This document shows, in pieces, positions 51,781-62,236 of a stretch of DNA of 64,000 bases (the stretch's first letter is position 1; every line of letters starts with the position of its first letter). The notes under the pieces are model-generated. The model had not been told where the DNA came from, searched no databases, and was given only the letters and a program-made list of their open reading frames with translations. This DNA is from Bog-159 sp049511415 (GTDB lineage: Bacteria > Acidobacteriota > Terriglobia > Bryobacterales > Bryobacteraceae), in NCBI GenBank assembly GCA_049511415.1, contig JBEKYC010000023.1, positions 26,181 through 90,180 on the forward strand, in the 5' to 3' direction. Both the position numbers and the translations under genes were made by a program.

Positions 51781-54700
51781 ATGACGCGCATATTGCTGCT
51801 TGCCTTCCTCGTCGCCGACGGCCTCCTCGCCCAGGGAACGCCCGCGGGTCCGATCCGTTACGATTCGGGCACCATCTCCAGCCTTCCGGCGCGCAACATC
51901 GGCTCGGCCGAAATGAGCGGCCGCATTGCCGCTGTCACTGCCGTGAACGATTCCGGACGCCTCACCGTGTTTGCGGCTTCGGCCAGCGGCGGCGTTTGGA
52001 AATCGATCAACGGCGGCACTACCTTCAAGTCGGTCTTCGACCTGCCCGACGTGCAGTCGATCGGATCGGTGGCCATCGACCCGTCAAATACGAAAAATGT
52101 CTGGGTGGGCAGCGGCGAGAGTTGGACGCGCAACAGCGTTTCCATCGGCGACGGCGTCTATAAATCCACTGACAGCGGCGATAATTGGAACAACGTAGGC
52201 TTGAAAGATTCCGAACATATCGCCAAAATCCTGATTGATCCCAAGGACGGCAATATCGTCTATGTCTGCGCTGCCGGCCACCTCTGGGACGATAACGACG
52301 AGCGCGGCGTATACAAGACCGGCGATGGCGGCAAAACCTGGCGCAAAGTGCTCGCGGGCGCCAACGGTTCCACGGGCTGCGGCATGCTCTCGATGGCGCC
52401 GCAGGATCCCCACACGATCTATGCCTCCATGTGGGATTTCCGCCGCCAGGCCTGGACCTTCCGCTCCGGCGGGCCGGGCAGCGGCCTCTTCAAATCCACC
52501 GACGCCGGCGAGCATTGGACCGAACTGACGCCCGCCAACGCCAAAGGCCTGCCCGACAAACCCTATGGCCGCATCGCGCTGGCCGTGGCGCCCTCGAAGC
52601 CGCAGGTGGTTTACGCTTCCATCGAATCAAAAAGCAGCGCGCTCTTCCGCTCCGCGGATGGCGGCCAAAGCTGGACGCGCCTGGATGCCAGCCAGTATCA
52701 GGTCTGGCGGCCCTTCTATTTCGCCAACCTGATCGTCGACCCTAAGGACGAAAACAAGGTCTTCAAGGTGGATGGTCCGCTCCTGCTCAGCGTCAACGGC
52801 GGACGCAGTTTCAGCGCGGTGGCCAATGCGCACGGCGATTTTCACGACGTATGGATCGATCCGGGCAATCCGAACTCGATGTTCACAGGCGATGACGGCG
52901 GTCTCTGGCGCAGCCTAGATGGCGGCACGCGCTGGGAGCATCTGATGAACCTGCCGGTGTCGCAGTTCTATCACGTCAGCGCCGACAACGCCGAACCCTA
53001 TCGCGTGTATGGCGGCCTGCAGGACAACAGTTGCTGGGTGGGCGATTCTTCCTATCCCGGCGGTGTGAGCAACGCCCGTTGGGAGAATATGTGCGGCGGC
53101 GACGGCTTCTGGATGTGGGAAGATCCGTCCGACGCGAACTATATCTACGTCGAAACTCAGGGCGGCGAAATCGCCCGCGTGAACCGTTATACCCACGAAA
53201 ACCGCGCGATTAAGCCCTACGCCCAATATGGCGAAAAGAAGCTGCGCTTCAACTGGAACGCGCCGTTCGTGGTGAGTCCAAATGAGAAGGGCACTCTATA
53301 TCTTGGCGCGCAGTTCCTGTTCCGCTCGCGCGACCAGGGCCAGTCCTGGGACCGCATCTCACCCGACCTCACTACCAACGATCCCGAGAAACAGAAGCAG
53401 GAGGAGTCCGGCGGCGTAACTGTCGATAACTCCGTCGCCGAAATGCACACCACCATTTACTCCATCGCGGAGTCGCCCAAGAACGGAAAACTGATCTGGG
53501 TCGGGACCGACGACGGCAACGTGCAAATTACGCGCGATGGCGGCCAGAACTGGACCAACGTCACCGCCAACGTGCAGGGCGTCGGCAAGTGCCCCTGGGT
53601 GACCTGGGTGGAACCCAGCCGGGTCGCCGAAGGAACCGCCTACGCCACCTTCGATCGCCATATGTACGGCGACATGCGCCCGTATCTCTACAAGACCACG
53701 GATTACGGGCAATCCTGGACGCCGCTGCCCGTGCAGCAGAACGGCATCCGCGGCTATGCGCACGTCATCCGCGAGGATTTGGTCAACTCCAACCTCTTGT
53801 TCCTGGGCACCGAGTTCGGGATGTGGATCAGCGTCGATGGCGGCCAAAAATGGGCGCAATTTAAAGGCTCGAACTTTCCGGCGGTCGCCGTGCGTGACAT
53901 CTTCATTCACCCGCGCACGGGCGACCTGATCCTGGCCACTCACGGACGTGGTATCTGGATCATGGACGATATCTCCCCGCTCCGCGCGCTGACTCCCGCC
54001 CTGATGTCCGAATACGCCGCGTTCCTCCCGATTCCGCCGGCGGTCCAGTGGATGGAAACATCCGGCGGTTGGTCCGAGGGCGATGGCACATTTGTCGGAC
54101 CCAACAAGCCGACCGACGCCATCATTCCTTATTACCAACGAAGCCGCCATATCTACGGCGACATGAAAATGGAAGTCTTCGACCAGCAAGGCAAGTTGGT
54201 GGATACCCTGCCCACCAGCGGGCATCGCGGCATTAACCGCGCGGTCTGGTCCATGCACATGAAGCCGCCTCAGGTGCCCCCCGCGGCCACCGGAGCCTTC
54301 GGCGCCGCTATCGGGCCGCGAGTTTTGCCCGGAGTCTACACCGTCCGCCTCACCAAGGGCGACAAGGTCTACAACACCAAGATCGAGGTAGTGCTCGATC
54401 CCCGCGACAAATTCACCGTCGATGACCGCAAGGCCCAGTTCGACCTGATCACCAAATTGGGCGATACCTTGAACCACATGAGCTGGGCCGTGGATGCGAT
54501 TATCGGCGTGCGCGACACCGCTACCAAGGGCGCCGCCAAGTTGCCCGAATCGGATCCGCTGCGCGCCAAGCTGACCGGCCTCGCGGAATCCGTGGATGCC
54601 GTGCGCTCCAAGATCGTAGCGACCAAAGAGGGCGGCATGATCACCGGCGAGGAGCGCCTGCGCGAATTCCTGACCGATTTATACAGCGATGTCAGTTCTT

Positions 54701-54894
54701 ACGAGGGCCGGCCCACCGATTCCCAGGTTGCGCGCGGCGGCGTGCTCAGCCACGAACTGGATGACGTCATCCACGAGTTTACGGAAATAGCCAACAAGCA
54801 ACTGCCGGATCTGGATCGCCAACTGACAGCCAAGAAATTCCCGGCCATAACCCTGTTATCGGAGGATGACTGGCGCAAGTCTCATTTAAACTAA
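51781..54894 (+). CDS. Secreted sortilin/VPS10-like BNR beta-propeller protein
   Basis: 1037 residues with a signal peptide (MTRILLLAFLVADGLLAQ). About 700 residues of Asp-box/BNR blades follow, for example SGGVWKSINGGTTFKSVFD, GVYKSTDSGDNWNNVGLKD, GLFKSTDAGEHWTELTPAN, VQITRDGGQNWTNV and GMWISVDGGQKWAQFKG. The C-terminal 280 residues are mixed, with YTVRLTKGDKVYNTKIEVVL and a helical tail ending in a region common to the large family of exported acidobacterial 'glycosyl hydrolase, BNR repeat' proteins. Enzymatic residues of a sialidase are not visible, so binding is more likely than hydrolysis. It is in one unit with the LolA-like gene. Confidence 0.88.
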   Translation: MTRILLLAFLVADGLLAQGTPAGPIRYDSGTISSLPARNIGSAEMSGRIAAVTAVNDSGRLTVFAASASGGVWKSINGGTTFKSVFDLPDVQSIGSVAIDPSNTKNVWVGSGESWTRNSVSIGDGVYKSTDSGDNWNNVGLKDSEHIAKILIDPKDGNIVYVCAAGHLWDDNDERGVYKTGDGGKTWRKVLAGANGSTGCGMLSMAPQDPHTIYASMWDFRRQAWTFRSGGPGSGLFKSTDAGEHWTELTPANAKGLPDKPYGRIALAVAPSKPQVVYASIESKSSALFRSADGGQSWTRLDASQYQVWRPFYFANLIVDPKDENKVFKVDGPLLLSVNGGRSFSAVANAHGDFHDVWIDPGNPNSMFTGDDGGLWRSLDGGTRWEHLMNLPVSQFYHVSADNAEPYRVYGGLQDNSCWVGDSSYPGGVSNARWENMCGGDGFWMWEDPSDANYIYVETQGGEIARVNRYTHENRAIKPYAQYGEKKLRFNWNAPFVVSPNEKGTLYLGAQFLFRSRDQGQSWDRISPDLTTNDPEKQKQEESGGVTVDNSVAEMHTTIYSIAESPKNGKLIWVGTDDGNVQITRDGGQNWTNVTANVQGVGKCPWVTWVEPSRVAEGTAYATFDRHMYGDMRPYLYKTTDYGQSWTPLPVQQNGIRGYAHVIREDLVNSNLLFLGTEFGMWISVDGGQKWAQFKGSNFPAVAVRDIFIHPRTGDLILATHGRGIWIMDDISPLRALTPALMSEYAAFLPIPPAVQWMETSGGWSEGDGTFVGPNKPTDAIIPYYQRSRHIYGDMKMEVFDQQGKLVDTLPTSGHRGINRAVWSMHMKPPQVPPAATGAFGAAIGPRVLPGVYTVRLTKGDKVYNTKIEVVLDPRDKFTVDDRKAQFDLITKLGDTLNHMSWAVDAIIGVRDTATKGAAKLPESDPLRAKLTGLAESVDAVRSKIVATKEGGMITGEERLREFLTDLYSDVSSYEGRPTDSQVARGGVLSHELDDVIHEFTEIANKQLPDLDRQLTAKKFPAITLLSEDDWRKSHLN

Positions 54895-54902
54895 GGCCCG
54901 TG

Positions 54903-54932
54903 GGGCAGACCATCGTTTTGTGTGGTCTGCCC
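54903..54932. terminator. Bidirectional terminator hairpin between convergent genes
   Basis: GGGCAGACCA (54903-54912) pairs perfectly with TGGTCTGCCC (54923-54932) around a ten-base loop, between the stops at 54894 and 54935. There is no strong T run on either side, so it may need factor-dependent release, but the location is typical. Confidence 0.65.
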
Positions 54933-54934
54933 AC

Positions 54935-56161
54935 TTATTCCGTACGCAAAGCCGTAACGGGATCCAGCTTAGCCGCCTTCATAGCCGGATAAATCCCAAA
55001 AAACAACCCGATAATCGAACTAAGTATCACGCCCAAAATAGCCACCCAGGTCTGCACCGCGGCGGGCAAGGAAGTCAAACTGCGAATTGCCAGTGCGCAC
55101 AGAAATCCCAAAAACACGCCGATTGCCCCGCCCATCAGACACTGCATCACACTCTCCGTCAAGAACTGCCGCAAGATGTCGCCCTGCGTGGCTCCCATCG
55201 CCCGCCGGATGCCGATCTCCTTGGTCCGCTCTGTGACACTGACTAACATCACATTCATGATCACAATCCCGCCCACTACCGCCGAAATCGAGCTGACCAT
55301 CACAAATACCGCAAAGAACGCCGAGCTGATGCTCTGCCACAGCGAGATATAACTCTCCGCCGTGCCAATATAAAAATCCTCGTCGTGCCCTTCAGTGATA
55401 TGCCGGCGCGCCCGCATAATGACGCGCACGTCATCCTGGGCCTGTTCGAACAACCGCTGCCCGCCTTCCGCCTTGATCTCCAGCGTCAGGCTGTTGCGTA
55501 GCCCACGCCAATGCAAATAAGTGGTCAACGGGATGATCGCAAATGTATCCTGATCCTGCCCCAGCACGGACCCGATGGATTCGAACGTCCCGATCACCGT
55601 GAACTCTTCGTCGCCCGAGCGCACCACCTGCCCGATGGGATCGATCCCCGGAAAGAATTCGTTCACCAGATGGTCCCCGATCAGGCAGACATTGGCCGCG
55701 TGCCGGTCTTCCATTTCGCTGAAATAGCGGCCGCGCGCGACGGTGCGCGTGTCGATATCCGCCATGTTCGGCGTGTGCCCGATCAGCGTGGCGTCCTCCA
55801 GATCGCGGTCCTTGTAGCGAAATCCTATGGGCGTGGTCACCGAAGCGCCCACGTACTCGCAATGCGCGCAGCCCGCCGCCACCGCTTCCAGATCTTCGGG
55901 CAGAATGTTCTTATTGCGCTGCGCCTTCACCAGCAGCGAGAAATCCGTGATCGCGAATGGCAGCCGCGAAACGCGGAACACGTTGGTGCCCAGATTGGCG
56001 ATCTTCTTCTCGACGTAATTATTGGCGCCCTGCACCAACGTCATCACGGCGATTAGTGTCGCCACACCCATCGTCAGGCCGAGTATGGTCAGCGAGGCGC
56101 GCAACTTGTGCGCCCGTATCGCGTCCGCCGCCAGATATAAGTTGTCTTCGACTGCCAGCAT
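54935..56161 (-). CDS. MacB-like ABC transporter permease
   Basis: 408 residues. The first membrane helix follows the cytoplasmic start (AHKLRASLTILGLTMGVATL). A MacB periplasmic core runs about 45-265 (NVCLIGDHLVNEFFPGIDPI). The FtsX domain at about 280-400 has FFAVFVMVSSISAVVGGIVI, MNVMLVSVTERTKEIGIRRA, MGATQGDILRQFLTESV and GIYPAMKAAKLDPVTALRTE. No ATPase gene is adjacent, so it is an orphan or uses a distant one. It starts six bases behind the tyrS stop. Confidence 0.9.
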   Translation of the reverse strand: MLAVEDNLYLAADAIRAHKLRASLTILGLTMGVATLIAVMTLVQGANNYVEKKIANLGTNVFRVSRLPFAITDFSLLVKAQRNKNILPEDLEAVAAGCAHCEYVGASVTTPIGFRYKDRDLEDATLIGHTPNMADIDTRTVARGRYFSEMEDRHAANVCLIGDHLVNEFFPGIDPIGQVVRSGDEEFTVIGTFESIGSVLGQDQDTFAIIPLTTYLHWRGLRNSLTLEIKAEGGQRLFEQAQDDVRVIMRARRHITEGHDEDFYIGTAESYISLWQSISSAFFAVFVMVSSISAVVGGIVIMNVMLVSVTERTKEIGIRRAMGATQGDILRQFLTESVMQCLMGGAIGVFLGFLCALAIRSLTSLPAAVQTWVAILGVILSSIIGLFFGIYPAMKAAKLDPVTALRTE

Positions 56162-56167
56162 GGCGAA

Positions 56168-57385
56168 TCAAAACACAATCCTACGCCAGTTCTTCCCCGC
56201 CTGTACGATCCATTCCGACGCCCCGTCCGCTGCCACCGTCAGATCGTGTACGCGCTGCCCGTTGATCTCCACGGCCCCCGCCTTGATCTTCCGCGCCCCA
56301 TCGCTGACCGACTCCGCCAGCCCGACCTTTGCCAGCAGTTTGTCAATCCTTATACCTGCCGGCGTCTCTATTCCCTCCGGCAGGGCCACGCTTTGTATAT
56401 CGCTGGGGATCTCCTTGCGCCGCACCACCCGATTAAATTCCTCCTCCGCCCGCGCCGCCTCGCCCGTGGAGTGGAAATCCGTTACGATCGACCGCGCCAG
56501 GTCCGCCTTGGCCAGCATCGGATGCACTTCCCCCGCCGCCACACGCGCCCGCAGTGCCATAATCTCCGCCATGCTGCGGTCCGTGAGCAGTTCGTAATAC
56601 CGGTACATCAGATCGTCGCTGATCTGCATCACCTTCCGGTACATGATCTCCGGCGCCTCCGTGATGCCGATGTAATTGCCCAGTGACTTCGACATTTTAT
56701 TGACGCCATCCAGACCCTCCAGCAACGGCACGGTGGCCACAATCTGCGCCGGCAGGCCGTAGTCCCTCTGTATCTCGCGGCCCGCCAGTAGGTTGAACTT
56801 CTGATCCGTGCCGCCCATCTCCACGTCGCACCGCAGAGCCACGGAATCGTAGGCCTGCACCAGCGGGTAGAGCAGTTCGTGTACCGAGATCGGCACGCCC
56901 GATGCGAACCTCTTGGCGAATTCGTCGCGCTCCAGAATGCGCGCCACCGTGTATTTCGAACACAATCGCACCAGGTCTTCGTAGAGCATCGGCTGCAGCC
57001 ATTCGCTGTTGAAACGGATCTCGGTCTTCTCCGGATTGAGGATCTTGAACACTTGCGCCCTATAAGTCTCGGCGTTGTGCTCGATCTGTTCGCGTGTCAT
57101 GGGCGGACGGGTCACATTCCGCCCCGTCGGATCGCCGATCAGCGATGTCATATCGCCGATCAGAAAAATCACGGTGTGGCCCAGATCCTGGAAGTGTTTC
57201 ATCTTGCGCAAGAGGACCATGTGGCCCAGATGCAGGTCCGGAGCCGTCGGGTCGAATCCCGCTTTCACGCGCAGCGGCCGTCCCGTCTGCGCCGCCTGCA
57301 CCAGCCGTTCCCGCAGGTCTTCCTCAGGGATAATCTCGGCCAGCCCCTTTTTCAAATAAGTTAACTGTTCGTCGATGGAGAGCAC
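56168..57385 (-). CDS. tyrS: Tyrosyl-tRNA synthetase
   Basis: 405 residues, class I. HLGH lies in PDLHLGHMVLLRKMKHF, and KMSKS lies in VNKMSKSLGNYIGI. The C-terminal S4 RNA-binding domain is at about 340-405 (IRIDKLLAKVGLAESVSDGA). The short spacer and presence of a HLGHMVLL motif place it in the TyrRZ-like bacterial subgroup. It charges tRNA-Tyr in the cytoplasm. The leader upstream of the start does not contain a T-box. The MacB-like gene follows and may be co-transcribed. Confidence 0.96.
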   Translation of the reverse strand: MLSIDEQLTYLKKGLAEIIPEEDLRERLVQAAQTGRPLRVKAGFDPTAPDLHLGHMVLLRKMKHFQDLGHTVIFLIGDMTSLIGDPTGRNVTRPPMTREQIEHNAETYRAQVFKILNPEKTEIRFNSEWLQPMLYEDLVRLCSKYTVARILERDEFAKRFASGVPISVHELLYPLVQAYDSVALRCDVEMGGTDQKFNLLAGREIQRDYGLPAQIVATVPLLEGLDGVNKMSKSLGNYIGITEAPEIMYRKVMQISDDLMYRYYELLTDRSMAEIMALRARVAAGEVHPMLAKADLARSIVTDFHSTGEAARAEEEFNRVVRRKEIPSDIQSVALPEGIETPAGIRIDKLLAKVGLAESVSDGARKIKAGAVEINGQRVHDLTVAADGASEWIVQAGKNWRRIVF

Positions 57386-57459
57386 TCAAAACCAAGTTAA
57401 CATGACCTAGGCTGTTAGCCCGCGCGGACTCATTCCCTTGCACGCGGATGGCCGGTGAG

Positions 57460-57489
57460 TTGACAAACGCCGCTACACAACAATATAGT
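57460..57489 (+). promoter_or_regulatory. Sigma-70-type promoter of the second toxin-antitoxin locus
   Basis: TTGACA (57460-57465), an 18-base spacer and TATAGT (57484-57489). The GTG at 57497, which begins the recognisable protein (IPDFDASGRLPKGIH), lies exactly 7 bases after the -10. The transcript is therefore predicted to start at or next to the start codon. Confidence 0.7.
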
Positions 57490-57496
57490 TGTGCTA

Positions 57497-57949
57497 GTGA
57501 TTCCCGATTTCGATGCTTCCGGCAGACTGCCAAAGGGGATTCACATCGCGCCATGGGGTCAGATCGTAAAGCGCCTTCAGCTTCACTGCGCGGCGGAAGA
57601 CGCTGATCGAGGGGCTTCGTCAGGCTTTGGATCTTTTGAAGGCAGCAGGATGCCGGCGGGTGTATCTGGACGGCAGTTTTGTGACCAACAAGGCGAATCC
57701 AGGCGACTTCGACGCCTGCTGGGGCGTTGATAGTGCGACGCCGCGAGGTTGGATCCGGTCTTTCTGGACTTTTCCAATTCGCGAGCGCGGCAGAAGCAGC
57801 GATTTGGCGGCGAATTCTTCCCGGCCGAATTACCAGAAGGCGTCACGGGAAGGACTTTTCTGGAGTTCTTCCAAATTGACAAAGAAACGGGATTGGCAAA
57901 AGGTATTTTAGCGATCGATTTAACCAGGTGGCGGCATGATCAAGAATGA
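57497..57949 (+). pseudogene. DUF6932-like nucleotidyltransferase-type protein (toxin candidate), two frameshifts
   Basis: The protein can be rebuilt from three frames. Part one begins at the GTG (IPDFDASGRLPKGIHIAPWG) to about 57575. Part two, in the +1 frame, runs to about 57745 (RRKTLIEGLRQALDLLKAAG, CRRVYLDGSFVTNKANPGDF, DACWGVD). Part three, back in the first frame, runs to the TGA at 57949 (LDPVFLDFSNSRARQKQRFG, GRTFLEFFQIDKETGLAKGI). The GSFVT...PGDFD segment is the GS...DxD signature of minimal nucleotidyltransferases. The two shifts compensate, but the first frame meets a stop at 57728-57730 between them. The following XRE gene overlaps its end, as in intact pairs. Presumably inactive. 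Confidence 0.7.
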
Positions 57950-58367
57950 ACGGCAGTATCGCATTACAAAGGCACAGGCGCAAAGGTTTGAGCAGACCGT
58001 CATCCTCGCCTCCGCGAATCCCAAATCCGGCCTGCATCCAGCCCTGCGCAAGGCGCAAATCGATGGCCTCAAGAGCCAACTCGCGGATCTCAAGCGCGAG
58101 TTGGCCGAGTACCAGAGGCTGCGATCGGGAAGGAGCGCAATTGCCCTCGGCTCCATCGAAGAGTTGCCTACTCTGCTAATTCAGGCACGTATCGCCGCTG
58201 GTTTGAGCCAGGAACAACTCGCGGCGAAACTTGGCCTGAAGCCTCAGCAGATCCAACGCTACGAAGCGGCAAATTATCAATCCGCCAGCCTGGAGAGAAT
58301 CAATCAGATCGTCCGGGTTCTGGGAATCAAGCTACGCCATCCCGCTCAATTGCGGCTGGTCTCATAG
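57936..58367 (+). CDS. XRE-family antitoxin/regulator paired with the DUF6932-like gene
   Basis: 143 residues. The N-terminal half is helical (MIKNERQYRITKAQAQRFEQ, LKSQLADLKRELAEYQ). The C-terminal helix-turn-helix is LIQARIAAGLSQEQLAAKLG then LKPQQIQRYEAANYQSASLE, a standard Cro/CI-type domain at about 80-135. It overlaps the broken toxin candidate by 14 bases and is intact. It would repress its own promoter at 57460-57489 (inference). Its last 41 bases overlap the convergent gene at 58327. Confidence 0.88.
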   Translation: MIKNERQYRITKAQAQRFEQTVILASANPKSGLHPALRKAQIDGLKSQLADLKRELAEYQRLRSGRSAIALGSIEELPTLLIQARIAAGLSQEQLAAKLGLKPQQIQRYEAANYQSASLERINQIVRVLGIKLRHPAQLRLVS

Positions 58368-58647
58368 CCCCGCTCGAAAGCGCCGACTTCAAATCCTCCC
58401 CAAATCGCCGCACCGCCGCTACCTCATCCTCCGTGGCCGGATGCTCGAAGCCTTTTCCCGCCAGAAATGCCCGCTCTTCCCGCCACACGAGATACGCCAG
58501 CCCGCGTTCCGTCCACACGCCGGTGCTGCCGATGCTTCCGTAGCCCGCCGGCGTGCGTTCCACCAGCACCACGAGATTATCGCGCGAGAACATCGCAAAT
58601 GCGGGAGTTTCGGAAAGAAGTTGAATACCCCTCGAAGCCAGATCCAC
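58327..58647 (-). CDS. Hypothetical protein behind the DUF151 nuclease
   Basis: 106 residues. Its start lies two bases after the stop of the bifunctional nuclease gene. It reads FAMFSRDNLVVLVERTPAGY, WTERGLAYLVWREERAFLAG and ATEDEVAAVRRFGEDLKSAL, a plausible mixed alpha/beta small protein without signal or membrane segments. No family is recognised. Its 3' end overlaps the convergent XRE gene by 41 bases, which suggests that the toxin-antitoxin unit was inserted or extended against it. Confidence 0.6.
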   Translation of the reverse strand: MDLASRGIQLLSETPAFAMFSRDNLVVLVERTPAGYGSIGSTGVWTERGLAYLVWREERAFLAGKGFEHPATEDEVAAVRRFGEDLKSALSSGAMRPAAIERDGVA

Positions 58648-58649
58648 GG

Positions 58650-59135
58650 CTACATCTTGTAGCGGCCCAGATCTTCGTCGTTCAGGTTTTCCAGCCAGCG
58701 GCGCAGTTCCTTCTCATTCTCCTTATCGGAGACCGAAGCCGCCGCCTTGGAAGACTTCAGAACCGTGTCGTCCACGAAGATCGGGCAATCCAACCGCAGC
58801 GCCAGCGCCAGCGCGTCGCTCGGCCTGGAATCCACGCTGATGAGTTCGCCGTCCCGCTCCAGCCAGATCAGAGCGTAAAACGTCTCCTCTTTCAGTTCGT
58901 TCACCACCACTTTGCGCACACCGGTGTTGAGTCCCAACAGGAGGCTCTTGATGAGGTCGTGGGTCATGGGACGCGGCGTCGAAACTTTTTCGATTTCCAG
59001 CGCTATCGCGTTGGCCTCATAAATGCCCACCCAAATCGGAAGCACGGCATTGCCGCTGACATCCTTCAGGATCACGATGGGCATATTGGTGACGGGGTCC
59101 ATCATCAAGCCGCGGATTTTCATTTCGACTTCCAT
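58650..59135 (-). CDS. Bifunctional nuclease-family protein (DUF151)
   Basis: 161 residues. The DUF151 domain reads MEVEMKIRGLMMDPVTNMPI, VILKDVSGNAVLPIWVGIYE, ANAIALEIEKVSTPRPMTHD and SVDSRPSDALALALRLDCPI. Plant and bacterial relatives have been reported to act as nucleases, but the bacterial role is poorly known. The C-terminal tail (ENEKELRRWLENLNDEDLGR) is acidic, as in many homologues. It lies 17 bases behind miaB. Confidence 0.92.
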   Translation of the reverse strand: MEVEMKIRGLMMDPVTNMPIVILKDVSGNAVLPIWVGIYEANAIALEIEKVSTPRPMTHDLIKSLLLGLNTGVRKVVVNELKEETFYALIWLERDGELISVDSRPSDALALALRLDCPIFVDDTVLKSSKAAASVSDKENEKELRRWLENLNDEDLGRYKM

Positions 59136-59152
59136 AAGACCCTCCAGCTACA

Positions 59153-60484
<1,332 letters not shown>

Positions 60485-60535
60485 TGGAACTATTCTAGCG
60501 TGCGGGCGCGCCGGTGTAAGATCGGGTGTTCGGCA

Positions 60536-62206
60536 ATGAACAAATGGATCGGACTAGCCCTATGCCTGGCACTGGCGCTCGCATTCTTCGCCGCCAACCG
60601 CGGCGCTACCCGCGGTTTCTTCCAAGGCGACGAACTCGATAACATCGGCTGGACGCCCCAGGTTCCCCTCGCCACATTCGCCACCGACCTCGTCAGCCCG
60701 CTTTATAACGCCCGCAACTTCCGCCCCGTCGGCCACCTCTACTTCCGCATCATGAGCCGTAATTTCGGCCTCGATTTTCCTAAGTACCTGCCACCCCTCC
60801 ATCTGGTCCATCTCCTGAACGTCTGGCTGCTCTGGCTGCTGCAGCGGCGACTCGGCAGCACGCCGTACCAGGCCTCGGCCGGCGCGCTGTTCTTCGCCTT
60901 TCACATGGCCGTATTCGACATCTACTGGAAGCCCATGTACGCCTTCGATCTGTTCTGTGCTGCCTTCTGCCTGGCCCGCCTGCTTTTCTGGATCGACCGC
61001 CGCTGGCTGCTCTCCTTCCTGGCCTTCTGGCTGGCCTACAAATCCAAGGAACTCGCCGTGATGCTCCCCGCAATTCTGGCCTGCTACGAATATTGGTTCG
61101 GCCGGCGCCAATGGAAACCGCTGATGCCGTTCCTCGCGGTATCGCTTTCCTTCGGCCTGCAGGGCATCCTCTTGAACCCAAACCAAAATAACGACTACGC
61201 CTTCCACTTCACGCCCGCCGCGCTGGCCGCCGGCGTCAAGTTCTATGCCGCGGCGCTGTTTGGCGTGCCCTTCCTTGGACTTGCCCTGCTGACGCTCCCC
61301 GCCTTGCGCCGCGATCGCCGCCTGTGGCTGGGAGTCGCGGCCACGGTCTTATTCTTCGTGCCGCTGGTCTTCCTGCCCGGCCGCCTCTATAGCGCCTATT
61401 GGTACCTGCCCCTGACCGGCGTGGCGATTGCCTTCGCGTCACTGGCCGGCGGCCGATTCCATTTCGCCGCAGCCGCGTTCCTGGCCGCTTGGCTGCCCTG
61501 GAACTATCTCGCGCTGCGCGATTACCGTACCCGCAAACTGGCTGAAGACGCCGTAGTCCGCGATTACGTGGCGCAGTTGCGCACCGCCGCCCCAGTTCTG
61601 CAAGAGATCCCGCTCTTCCTGTATCGCGGCCTCCCGGCCTCGCTCCCACCGTGGGGAGTGGGCGGCGCGCTGCGCTACTTGTTGCCGGTCACTAACGTCA
61701 ATGTCTACCCGCTGGACCGCCCGCCCGCCAAGGCGCTCCGCACCAGCCCCGCCGTCGCCACGCTTAATTGGGATGAACCTAGCCGCAACCTGTGGATTGA
61801 GGAGGAAGCCACTTACATCACCATGAACGAGCGCACCCCGCTCTGGCAATTGACCCACGGCTGGTATGCATTGGAACAAGGATTTCGCTGGACCGCGCCG
61901 CGCGCCACCGCCCGCCTGTTTCGCGCGCCCGGAGCCGTTCAGTTTGAGGCTGTGCTGAACGTCGGCCCGCAAGCCCTGCGCGCCGTGGGTTACGCCGAGT
62001 CAACCCTGCGCTTGAACGGCGCCCCCTTGGGATCCGTCCGCCTCTCCGAACCGGGTATACAAAGCGTGCGCTGGCCGCTGCCTCCAGGCGCACCCGGCTC
62101 GGTGGAAATCGAATTTGAAACCAATCCTGCCTATCGCGCGGCCAACGATCCGCGCACATTAGGCGCGGCCATCGTCTCCTTCGGATTCCTGCCCTCCGGC
62201 CGCTAG
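60536..62206 (+). CDS. Polytopic membrane protein, GT-C glycosyltransferase candidate
   Basis: 556 residues from the ATG at 60536; the open frame extends much further left but opposes miaB. Helix one (LALCLALALAFFAANRG) is followed by FFQGDELDNIGW, an acidic pair in the first loop as in GT-C enzymes. About nine more helices follow, for example LLSFLAFWLAYKSKELAVML, LWLGVAATVLFFVPLVFLP and FHFAAAAFLAAWLPW. A C-terminal soluble beta-rich part covers about 400-550 (LRLNGAPLGSVRLSEPGIQS). A role in transferring a sugar from a lipid carrier is inference. Confidence 0.75.
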   Translation: MNKWIGLALCLALALAFFAANRGATRGFFQGDELDNIGWTPQVPLATFATDLVSPLYNARNFRPVGHLYFRIMSRNFGLDFPKYLPPLHLVHLLNVWLLWLLQRRLGSTPYQASAGALFFAFHMAVFDIYWKPMYAFDLFCAAFCLARLLFWIDRRWLLSFLAFWLAYKSKELAVMLPAILACYEYWFGRRQWKPLMPFLAVSLSFGLQGILLNPNQNNDYAFHFTPAALAAGVKFYAAALFGVPFLGLALLTLPALRRDRRLWLGVAATVLFFVPLVFLPGRLYSAYWYLPLTGVAIAFASLAGGRFHFAAAAFLAAWLPWNYLALRDYRTRKLAEDAVVRDYVAQLRTAAPVLQEIPLFLYRGLPASLPPWGVGGALRYLLPVTNVNVYPLDRPPAKALRTSPAVATLNWDEPSRNLWIEEEATYITMNERTPLWQLTHGWYALEQGFRWTAPRATARLFRAPGAVQFEAVLNVGPQALRAVGYAESTLRLNGAPLGSVRLSEPGIQSVRWPLPPGAPGSVEIEFETNPAYRAANDPRTLGAAIVSFGFLPSGR

Positions 62207-62210
62207 GGGC

Positions 62211-62228
62211 GCGAGACTTCGGTCCCGC
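62211..62228. repeat. Third copy of the dispersed palindrome (UUCG hairpin)
   Basis: GCGAGACTTCGGTCCCGC differs from the 9715/11947 palindrome at three positions and closes a C(UUCG)G tetraloop. It lies between the convergent stops at 62206 and 62237, where it can serve as a terminator hairpin. Confidence 0.6.
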
Positions 62229-62236
62229 CGTCCAAC

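Noticed and set aside
57411..57432. Resemblance of TTAGCCCGCGCGGACT to the dispersed palindrome
   Set aside because: Only the junction is similar and neither hairpin is complete, so I did not count it as a copy.
57386..57459. Possible T-box leader upstream of tyrS
   Set aside because: No GGTGG-type antiterminator motif, specifier hairpin or terminator could be found in the short gap.
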